The position numbers and the translations under genes were made by a program. Below the pieces are notes generated by a model, which saw nothing but the letters and a program-made list of their open reading frames with translations, was not told the origin of the DNA and made no database searches. Shown here one piece after another: positions 6,817 to 12,160 of a DNA stretch of 12,160 bases. The stretch is from an uncultured Acetatifactor sp. (GTDB lineage Bacteria > Bacillota > Clostridia > Lachnospirales > Lachnospiraceae), in the NCBI GenBank assembly GCA_910579755.1, contig CAJTVB010000050.1, positions 1 through 12,160 on the forward strand, read 5' to 3'. How positions within the stretch are numbered: position 1 is the first letter of the stretch; the number at the start of each line of letters is the position of its first letter.

Positions 6817-8052
6817 ATGATCTGGTATCCATACCAACAGATGAAGACGATGAAAGCGCCCTATGAAATCATAGATGCAGAAGGCGTTTATTTATATACG
6901 AAAAATCAGAAGCTGATTGACTCCGTATCCTCCTGGTGGAGCGTAATCCACGGCTATAAGCACCCTGTCCTGACAGAGTCCATCAAGTCTCAGGCAGACT
7001 GCTTCTCCCATGTGATGCTGGGCGGGCTGACCCACGAGCCGGTGCGGAAGCTGGCGGAGAAGCTGGAGGAATGGCTGCCGGGAGATCTGGACTACTGCTT
7101 TTTCTCGGACTCGGGCAGTGTGGCGGTGGAGGTGGCCCTGAAGATGGCGCTACAATATTATGTGAACCGGGGGGATTGGAAGCGGACGAAGGTCCTGTCC
7201 CTGACCCATGCCTACCATGGGGACACTTTTAAGACTATGGAAGTGGGGGACGACGAGGACTATCATTTCATTCTGGAGGCCTATGGGGAGAAGAAGGACG
7301 TGATCCACATCCCCACCCGGATCGACGCGTTGGATGAGGCCTTTGCCCGCTGCCATGAGGAGCTGAACTGCTTCATCGTGGAGCCGCTGCTTCAGGGGGC
7401 GGGGGGTATGCGGATGTACGATATATCCTTCCTTCGTCGGGCCAGGGAGCTGTGCGACCAATACGGCGTCCTGCTTGTCTTTGATGAAGTGGCCACCGGC
7501 TTCGGGCGGACGGGGAACCGCTTCGTGGCAGACCTGGTGAGGCCGGATATCCTGGTGCTGGGCAAGGCGCTGACCGGCGGCTACATAGGACATGCCGCCA
7601 CCATCGCCAACCATAAGGTCTACGAAGGCTTCTACGGGGACGCCCCGGAGAAGGCGCTGATGCATGGGCCTACATTCATGGGCAACGCCCTGGCCTGCAG
7701 CGTGGCGCTGAAGTCCATAGAGCTGTTCGAGGAGGGGGACTATCTTTCCAGAATCCGCCGTATCGAGGAGATCACAAAGCGGGAGATGGCTGGCTTGGAG
7801 CATGAGCAGATCCGGGAGGTGCGCGTCATGGGAGGATGCGTCTGCGTGGAAGTGAAGGACGGAGCGGCTCTGCAGGGGTATCAGCAGTTCGCCTATGAGA
7901 GGGGCGTGTTCAGCAGGCCGTTTTTGAATTATCTGTATGCCATGGTGCCCTATGTGATTACGGAGGAAGAGTTGGTACAGGTGCTGGGGGTGATGAAGGA
8001 GTGGTTCGCCAGGCCCTTTTCCAATGATTGCATTTTGGAGAAAAGCAGGTGA
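6817..8052 (+). CDS. bioA: Adenosylmethionine-8-amino-7-oxononanoate aminotransferase (DAPA synthase)
   Basis: A 411-residue class III PLP aminotransferase that converts KAPA to 7,8-diaminopelargonate, usually with SAM as amino donor. It begins with IWYPYQQMK, equivalent to the WHP(Y/F)TQ start of BioA. Signatures are SSWWSVIHGYKHP (38-50), FSDSGSVAVEVALKMALQYY (96-115, phosphate-binding region), HAYHGDT (131-137), FDEVATGFGRTG (222-233, pyridine-nitrogen Asp D223) and the PLP lysine K250 in LGKALTGG. HGPTFMGNALAC (283-294) is the conserved C-terminal motif. The start at 6817 is preferred because AGAAGGGAA lies 6 bases upstream and it matches the family N-terminus; an in-frame ATG at 6781 would add 12 unusual residues. 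The bioD-bioA gap is 83 bases. This is the last recognisable gene of the biotin operon. Confidence 0.95.
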   Translation: MIWYPYQQMKTMKAPYEIIDAEGVYLYTKNQKLIDSVSSWWSVIHGYKHPVLTESIKSQADCFSHVMLGGLTHEPVRKLAEKLEEWLPGDLDYCFFSDSGSVAVEVALKMALQYYVNRGDWKRTKVLSLTHAYHGDTFKTMEVGDDEDYHFILEAYGEKKDVIHIPTRIDALDEAFARCHEELNCFIVEPLLQGAGGMRMYDISFLRRARELCDQYGVLLVFDEVATGFGRTGNRFVADLVRPDILVLGKALTGGYIGHAATIANHKVYEGFYGDAPEKALMHGPTFMGNALACSVALKSIELFEEGDYLSRIRRIEEITKREMAGLEHEQIREVRVMGGCVCVEVKDGAALQGYQQFAYERGVFSRPFLNYLYAMVPYVITEEELVQVLGVMKEWFARPFSNDCILEKSR

Positions 8053-8195
8053 TGCCCGTGCAGATTGCAGTGGAAGACGGCCAAACCGAGGTGTTTTTGT
8101 GCGCTGTTTGCACGAAACCCGAGCCAGCACGCGCTGGGTTAGAAAAGGGCATCAGTAAGGCGGATGATTTGACAATTTTAAGCGATCCAGTTTGA
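8052..8195 (+). CDS. Candidate small ORF overlapping the bioA stop, 47 codons
   Basis: An ATG at 8052-8054 overlaps the bioA TGA by one base (TGATG), an arrangement that often gives translational coupling, and the frame stays open for 47 codons. The product has a CxxC pair (LCAVC, C17 and C20) and resembles no family I recognise. There is no separate strong ribosome binding site. It may be a small protein co-translated with BioA, a decayed gene, or chance. The stretch from 8196 to 8338 holds nothing else I can support. Confidence 0.3.
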   Translation: MPVQIAVEDGQTEVFLCAVCTKPEPARAGLEKGISKADDLTILSDPV

Positions 8196-8338
8196 AGAGC
8201 TGATAAGCTTTATACGTGGAGAAAATATCCCGCTGAGCGGTAAAAAAGAATTTGGATGAAACTTTTGAAGGAGTTTGCCGTTTATTTATATGACACCTGA
8301 TATGAAAAGTTTTGGTGAAAGGCTGAGGGGAGACGCGT

Positions 8339-9679
8339 ATGAAAACAAAGATGCAAAAACGGATTATGGGATGGGGAATGTGTATGGCCATGATGCTTTG
8401 TGCTTGCGGCTGTGGATCGGGGGAGTCTGAGGATTTGATGAAGGGGATATCCGCCAGGCCGGCAGAAAGCCTGGCAGAGAGGGCGGATAGGGAGGTGTAT
8501 AATACCGGGGGAGGGAACGCGGGAGCGGCGGTGACGGGAGAGCTTGATCAGGACAGAATGGAGCAGGGAGCTGTAGCTGTTACGGACTTTGGAGTACGCC
8601 TGCTTCAAAATACGATGACAGAGGACGAAAATGTACTGATCTCGCCGCTGTCGGTAATTTTGGCGCTGGGAATGACCGCTAATGGTGCGGGTGGAGAGAC
8701 GCTGTCGCAGATGGAGGAGGTATTTGGCATTTCGAAGGGGGAGCTGAATATCTTTTTGCGGGATTTTCGAGGGGCGCTTCCCCGGGGGGACAAGTATAAG
8801 CTGAGCCTGGCGAATGCCCTCTGGCTTACCGCTGATGAGAGATTTAATGCAGAGAAGGATTTTCTGCAGACCAACGCCGACTATTATGAAGCGGGAGTGT
8901 ACCGTGCTTCCTTTGATGCTGTTGCTTTAAAAGAGATCAATGACTGGGTGGAAAGGAATACGGACGGTATGGTGAAAAATATCCTGGATCGAATTGATGA
9001 AGGGGCCGTTATGTATCTGGTAAATGCCCTGGCCTTTGACGCGGAATGGCAGGAGACATACGAGGATTTTCAGGTACGGGAGGAAGCGTTTACCCGGGAA
9101 GATAAATCCGTCACGAAAGCAGAATTGATGTACTCCGGGGAAAGCCTGTATATGGAGGGTGAAAAGGCATCCGGATTCCTGAAATATTATGCCGACGGTA
9201 AATATGCATTTGCAGCATTGCTTCCCCATGAGGGAGTGTCAATACAAGAATATGTGGATTCCCTGACCGGAGAAGAGCTGCGGAAAATGCTGACCCGGCC
9301 CCGGGAGGTCAATGTGCAGGCAGCGATTCCCAGGTTTCAAAGTGAATACAGCATCGACTTAAAAGAAGCGCTCCAGGAGATGGGAATGAGAGAGGCATTT
9401 GACGAGAATAGCGCGGATTTTATGGCGCTAGGGTATTCGGATGAGGGAAATGTCTACATCAGCAGAGTGGTCCATAAAACCTTTATTGCCATTGACACAA
9501 AAGGAACCAGGGCAGGGGCGGCTACAGTGGTGGAGATGGAGGACGGCTGTGTGGCTATTGAACCGGAGGAGCCGAAAATCGTGTACTTGAACAGACCCTT
9601 CGTGTATATGCTGATTGACTGCGAGACGAAGCTGCCGGTATTTTTAGGGACAGTGGTTGATGTGAGAGAGATCCCGTAA
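8339..9679 (+). CDS. Serpin-family protease inhibitor, predicted lipoprotein
   Basis: A 446-residue serpin. The N-terminus has a positively charged start, a hydrophobic core and a lipobox-like LCAC, with C23 the likely lipidated residue. This predicts export and anchoring to the outer membrane face, and a polar linker to about residue 75 follows. Serpin landmarks are NVLISPLSVILALGMTANGA (98-117), NALAFDAEW (229-237), and at the C-terminus NRPFVYMLID (418-427) and PVFLGTVVDV (433-442). The reactive-centre-loop hinge is KGTRAGAAT (388-396), whose small residues fit an inhibitory serpin. The stretch between hinge and NRPF is about six residues longer than in alpha-1-antitrypsin, so the scissile bond cannot be assigned safely; canonical counting puts P1-P1' at G403-C404. 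GAGGGGAG at 8325-8332 supports the start. It likely protects surface proteins from host or microbial serine proteases (inference). Confidence 0.92.
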   Translation: MKTKMQKRIMGWGMCMAMMLCACGCGSGESEDLMKGISARPAESLAERADREVYNTGGGNAGAAVTGELDQDRMEQGAVAVTDFGVRLLQNTMTEDENVLISPLSVILALGMTANGAGGETLSQMEEVFGISKGELNIFLRDFRGALPRGDKYKLSLANALWLTADERFNAEKDFLQTNADYYEAGVYRASFDAVALKEINDWVERNTDGMVKNILDRIDEGAVMYLVNALAFDAEWQETYEDFQVREEAFTREDKSVTKAELMYSGESLYMEGEKASGFLKYYADGKYAFAALLPHEGVSIQEYVDSLTGEELRKMLTRPREVNVQAAIPRFQSEYSIDLKEALQEMGMREAFDENSADFMALGYSDEGNVYISRVVHKTFIAIDTKGTRAGAATVVEMEDGCVAIEPEEPKIVYLNRPFVYMLIDCETKLPVFLGTVVDVREIP

Positions 9680-9766
9680 GCGGCGCCGGATGGGAAGCAT
9701 CAAGTTGCTTTGAACGGCGAAGTCGTAGAGAGTAACACATACCGCTCAAAATTTTTAAAAAAGTAG

Positions 9767-9795
9767 TTGAAAAAAGAGACAGAAACTATTATAAT
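9767..9795 (+). promoter_or_regulatory. Promoter of the tRNA-Thr gene
   Basis: TTGAAA at 9767-9772 and a perfect TATAAT at 9790-9795 lie 17 bases apart, in an A/T-rich stretch after the serpin. Transcription would begin near 9802, about 27 bases before the tRNA 5' end. The same transcript may run on into the kinase gene if the hairpin at 9914 is leaky. Confidence 0.75.
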
Positions 9796-9828
9796 ATATT
9801 TGTTCGTGCTTTGAGCATGTTCGTAAGC

Positions 9829-9901
9829 GCTGAAATAGCTCAGTTGGTAGAGCACTTCACTCGTAATGAAGGGGTCGTGGGTTCGAGTCCCATTTTCAGC
9901 T
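9829..9901 (+). tRNA. tRNA-Thr, anticodon CGT
   Basis: A complete cloverleaf folds by eye. The acceptor stem GCTGAAA (9829-9835) pairs with TTTCAGC (9894-9900), and the D stem GCTC/GAGC encloses AGTTGGTA. The anticodon stem CTTCA/TGAAG carries the loop CTCGTAA, giving anticodon CGT (reads ACG, threonine). The variable loop is GGGTC, and the T arm is GTGGG-TTCGAGT-CCCAT. The discriminator is T at 9901. CCA is not encoded, so it must be added after transcription, as is common in Firmicutes. The gene stands alone rather than in a tRNA cluster. Confidence 0.96.
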
Positions 9902-9913
9902 GGACGGGTAAGG

Positions 9914-9960
9914 GCCGCATCCCTTGATTTTGTTCATAAAATCAAGAGATTGCGGCTTTT
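9914..9960 (+). terminator. Two-part hairpin with T run after tRNA-Thr
   Basis: An outer stem GCCGCA (9914-9919) with TGCGGC (9951-9956) and an inner perfect stem TTGATTTT (9924-9931) with AAAATCAA (9938-9945) form one long hairpin, followed by TTTT at 9957-9960. It lies 13 bases after the tRNA and 52 bases before the kinase start codon, so it should end the tRNA transcript. Confidence 0.75.
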
Positions 9961-10011
9961 GTCATAGAAAGGAAAATTTCATGACGATTAAAAGGAAACG
10001 GAGGAGCGGGG

Positions 10012-11124
10012 ATGACAAGGGAAGAGTACAGCGCGGAGGTTAAAGCTGCATTGGCGGCATTTGAGGTGGCGGATGTGGACGCAGACTGTGACAGATATGG
10101 AAACGGTCATATCAATGATACCTTCGCGGTAAACGGAAAAGACGGAAAGCGGTATATATTGCATCGCGTCAATCATGAGGTTTTCACCGAGCCGGAAAAG
10201 CTTATGTCCAATGTGGAAAAGGTGACACAGTTTCTGCGGGAAAAGATTCAGCAACAGGGCGGCGATCCGGAGAGAGAGACCTTGAATCTGGTTCGCACAA
10301 AGGAGGGAAAAACCTTCTACCGGGACAGAATCGGGTGTTATTGGAGGATGTATCACTTTATTGAAGATACAACCGCCCTGGAGCAGGCCAGGAATAAGGA
10401 AGATTTTTATCAGAGTGCGATAGCTTTTGGTAATTTTCAGAGTCTGCTGAGTGATTTTGATGCATCCCGGCTTTACGAAACCATACCGGATTTTCATAAT
10501 ACGCCGATTCGTTTCCGCACCTTCCAAAAGGCGGTGGAAGAGGATGTGTGCGGCCGTGCGGCTTGCGCCCGAAGAGAAATAGACTTTTATATGGGGCACA
10601 GAAAGGAAATGGAATACTGTGCACAAAAGCTTGCAGAGGGAGCGGTGCCCCTGCGGGTGACCCATAATGATACCAAGCTGAACAATGTATTGCTGGATGC
10701 CAGAACTGGAAAAGCAGTCTGTGTCATTGATCTGGATACAGTCATGCCGGGCCTGGCGGCTTTTGATTTCGGAGATTCCATCCGTTTTGGTGCCAATACG
10801 GCGGTGGAGGATGAGAGGGATCTGTCCAAGGTCAGCCTGGACCTGGAGCTGTTTGAAACCTATGTGAAAGGCTATCTGGAGGGCTGTAAGGGCAGTCTGA
10901 CGGAAGCCGAGGTGGAGATGCTTTCCTATGGAGCACTTACCATGACGCTGGAATGCGGGATGAGATTCCTCACCGACCATCTTCAGGGAGACGTGTATTT
11001 TATGATTCACCGGGAAAATCATAATCTGGACCGCAGCCGCACCCAGATGGCCCTTGTGGAGGATATGGAAAGAAAGTGGGATCAGATGCAGAACATCGTG
11101 TCCAAGTACTGCCAACATTCCTGA
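10012..11124 (+). CDS. APH-fold sugar kinase, N-acetylhexosamine 1-kinase (NahK)-like
   Basis: A 370-residue phosphotransferase of the aminoglycoside phosphotransferase/choline kinase fold. The catalytic loop is VTHNDTKLNNVLL (216-228, with D220 as catalytic base and N225 a metal ligand), and the metal-binding IDLDTVMPG (239-247) follows. Similarity to the bifidobacterial anomeric kinase NahK (about 360 residues) extends over the whole length: GNGHINDTF (30-38), RYILHRVN (47-54), FDFGDSIRFGA (251-261) and ECGMRFLTDHLQGDVYF (314-330). NahK phosphorylates GlcNAc or GalNAc at C1. An antibiotic-modifying role is unlikely because these motifs are specific to the sugar-kinase branch. No lacto-N-biose phosphorylase or epimerase gene is adjacent, so the true substrate is uncertain. 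GGAGGAG at 10000-10006 supports the start. Confidence 0.82.
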   Translation: MTREEYSAEVKAALAAFEVADVDADCDRYGNGHINDTFAVNGKDGKRYILHRVNHEVFTEPEKLMSNVEKVTQFLREKIQQQGGDPERETLNLVRTKEGKTFYRDRIGCYWRMYHFIEDTTALEQARNKEDFYQSAIAFGNFQSLLSDFDASRLYETIPDFHNTPIRFRTFQKAVEEDVCGRAACARREIDFYMGHRKEMEYCAQKLAEGAVPLRVTHNDTKLNNVLLDARTGKAVCVIDLDTVMPGLAAFDFGDSIRFGANTAVEDERDLSKVSLDLELFETYVKGYLEGCKGSLTEAEVEMLSYGALTMTLECGMRFLTDHLQGDVYFMIHRENHNLDRSRTQMALVEDMERKWDQMQNIVSKYCQHS

Positions 11125-11173
11125 GAGGAAAAAAAGTGATAATGTAATCAATAAAGGGCTGAGAATCACAAAA

Positions 11174-11204
11174 ACATCCTGCAATAGTCTGCGGGGTGTT
11201 TTTT
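11174..11204 (+). terminator. Rho-independent terminator after the NahK-like kinase
   Basis: ACATCCTGC at 11174-11182 pairs with GCGGGGTGT at 11191-11199 (nine pairs, two of them G-U), with an 8-base loop, followed by a run of six T at 11199-11204 and preceded by a run of A. It lies about 50 bases after the kinase stop codon. Confidence 0.85.
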
Positions 11205-11279
11205 GTTGCATAAAAAGCGGTTTAAATGCTATTTATGAAGGATAGCCCTTAAAATTTTATGAGTAAAGGAGAGATACAG

Positions 11280-11981
11280 ATGAAGAAGCCAGGAAAAGCA
11301 TATGGGTACATTCGCGTTTCCAGTACAGACCAGAATGAGGACAGACAGGTAAGGGAGATCAAAAAAAGAGGCGTATCTGTGAACAATTTATTTGTGGACA
11401 AGCAGTCCGGAAAGGATTTTGACCGGGCGCAGTATCAGGCGCTGGTGAAGAAGCTGAGGAGAGGAGACGTGCTCTACATTCTCAGTATTGACAGGCTGGG
11501 ACGCAACTACGAGGAGATCCAGAAACAATGGCGGTTTCTGACAGGGAATAAGGGCGTGGATATCTGCGTGATCGATATGCCTCTTCTGGATACCCGGAGT
11601 GAGCAGGATCTGCTGGGCACTTTTATTGCGGATCTGGCACTGCAGATCCTGTCCTTTGTAGCGGAAAACGAAAGGATTAATATCCGAAAAAGACAGGAGC
11701 AGGGCATTGCCGCCGCAAAACAGAGGGGTGTAAAATTTGGAAGGCCCGGCCTGGAAATTCCTGAGGATTTTCAGCGAATCGTAGAGGAATGGAGGCAAAA
11801 GAACATTTCGCTGAAAGAGGCGATGGAACGCTGCGGCATGAGCAAGGCTACCTTTTACCGAAAAGCCGCCTGCGTTCAAAAGGCAGAGGGGTGTAGTGAG
11901 ACGGAGGAATATCAACAGACTGAAGAGCAGCAGGAGACAGCAATACAGCAAAGAATAGCAGCGCAGCAGGAAATAACATAA
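11280..11981 (+). CDS. Resolvase/invertase-type small serine recombinase
   Basis: A 233-residue serine recombinase. The catalytic domain begins with YGYIRVSSTDQ (8-18); S14 is the expected nucleophile. It continues with the active-site arginines in SIDRLGRN (69-76, R72 and R75). The long dimerisation helix region contains LSFVAENERINIRKRQEQGI (124-143). GRPG (154-157) links to a C-terminal helix-turn-helix, SLKEAMERCGMSKATFYRKA (177-196), typical of Hin/resolvase DNA-binding domains. The last about 30 residues are a Gln/Glu-rich tail not usual for the family. The ATG at 11280 is preferred over that at 11259 because AAAGGAGA at 11265-11272 is ideally placed for it. No transposase is adjacent, so it may act in DNA inversion or be a stand-alone chromosomal recombinase. 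Confidence 0.92.
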   Translation: MKKPGKAYGYIRVSSTDQNEDRQVREIKKRGVSVNNLFVDKQSGKDFDRAQYQALVKKLRRGDVLYILSIDRLGRNYEEIQKQWRFLTGNKGVDICVIDMPLLDTRSEQDLLGTFIADLALQILSFVAENERINIRKRQEQGIAAAKQRGVKFGRPGLEIPEDFQRIVEEWRQKNISLKEAMERCGMSKATFYRKAACVQKAEGCSETEEYQQTEEQQETAIQQRIAAQQEIT

Positions 11982-11982
11982 A

Positions 11983-12012
11983 GCGTCTCAAAAGGTGTAC
12001 CTTTTGAGACGC
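11983..12012. terminator. Perfect 13-bp-stem palindrome directly after the recombinase stop
   Basis: GCGTCTCAAAAGG (11983-11995) and its exact reverse complement (12000-12012) flank a TGTA loop, beginning one base after the stop codon. On the + strand it is followed by CCCATCG and has no T run. On the - strand it is followed by TTT. It is probably a transcript-ending or mRNA-stabilising hairpin, possibly bidirectional. A recombinase binding site is an alternative. The remaining 148 bases hold no supported gene. Confidence 0.6.
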
Positions 12013-12160
12013 CCCATCGTTTCCCCGTTTTGTCCCGCTTTCGCTGATTTTCAACACCTTCCGATTACTTTTGCGGTACAAATGATACTTGAGAGTTGAA
12101 AGTTCTATCAAAAAAATAACTCTTCCATATGGATTTATGGTATCTTTAAGTTACCACACT

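Noticed and set aside
7150..8130. 326-codon minus-strand frame opposite bioA
   Set aside because: It is a His/Pro-rich shadow of bioA with no recognisable motif or start signal.
8124..8137. Short palindrome CCAGC-ACGC-GCTGG after bioA as operon terminator
   Set aside because: Only a 5-bp stem with no T run on either side; not enough to call a terminator.
8169..8174. Consensus TTGACA upstream of the serpin
   Set aside because: No acceptable -10 box lies 16-18 bases downstream; a weaker TTGAAG/TATATG pair at 8265-8292 is also too poor to call.
9829..9901. tRNA-Thr as an integration (att) site
   Set aside because: No second copy of the tRNA 3' end was seen in the window and no integrase lies directly beside it.
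11848..12111. Minus-strand 87-codon frame at the right end
   Set aside because: It runs through the perfect palindrome and into the recombinase gene in antisense, and no family could be recognised.

Overview
The window looks like chromosomal DNA of an anaerobic Firmicute, most likely a gut Lachnospiraceae-type clostridium. The reasons are strong AGGAGG-like ribosome binding sites, near-consensus sigma-A promoters, an obligate-anaerobe style BioB, a lipoprotein serpin and clostridial-type serine recombinases. This is inferred from family resemblance only. All supported genes are on the + strand.

Left part (1-2215), accessory DNA. The window opens inside a large serine recombinase whose catalytic N-terminus lies outside. 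A strong promoter follows, then a small A/T-rich toxin-antitoxin pair with a TAATG overlap: a 56-aa putative antitoxin and a 113-aa RelE/ParE-type toxin. After the toxin there is a short open stretch that looks like the C-terminal tail of a lost gene, then a perfect 11-bp hairpin with a short T run. This reads as the end of an integrated element.

Centre (2228-8052), a biotin operon visibly richer in G/C. A near-palindromic BirA-type operator overlaps the -35 box of a perfect TTGACA-17-TATAAT promoter. Behind it come a six-helix membrane protein (possible ECF S-component or precursor transporter), a bioW-bioF gene fusion, bioB, bioD (8-bp overlap with bioB) and bioA. Together BioW-BioF, BioA, BioD and BioB convert pimelate to biotin: pimeloyl-CoA, KAPA, DAPA, dethiobiotin, biotin. 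No genes for making pimelate are present, so the regulated membrane protein may import pimelate or another precursor (inference). BioB has Ser where classical enzymes have a cluster-ligand Cys, pointing to the divergent anaerobic BioB type. A 47-codon ORF overlaps the bioA stop.

Right part (8339-12160). A lipoprotein-type serpin comes first. It is followed by a tRNA-Thr(CGT) with its own promoter and a downstream hairpin terminator, then an APH-fold sugar kinase closely resembling N-acetylhexosamine 1-kinase (NahK) and its terminator. Last is a solitary resolvase/invertase-type serine recombinase with a perfect 13-bp-stem hairpin one base after its stop. I see no supported gene in 12013-12160. 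No CRISPR array, rRNA or IS element with terminal repeats was recognised.
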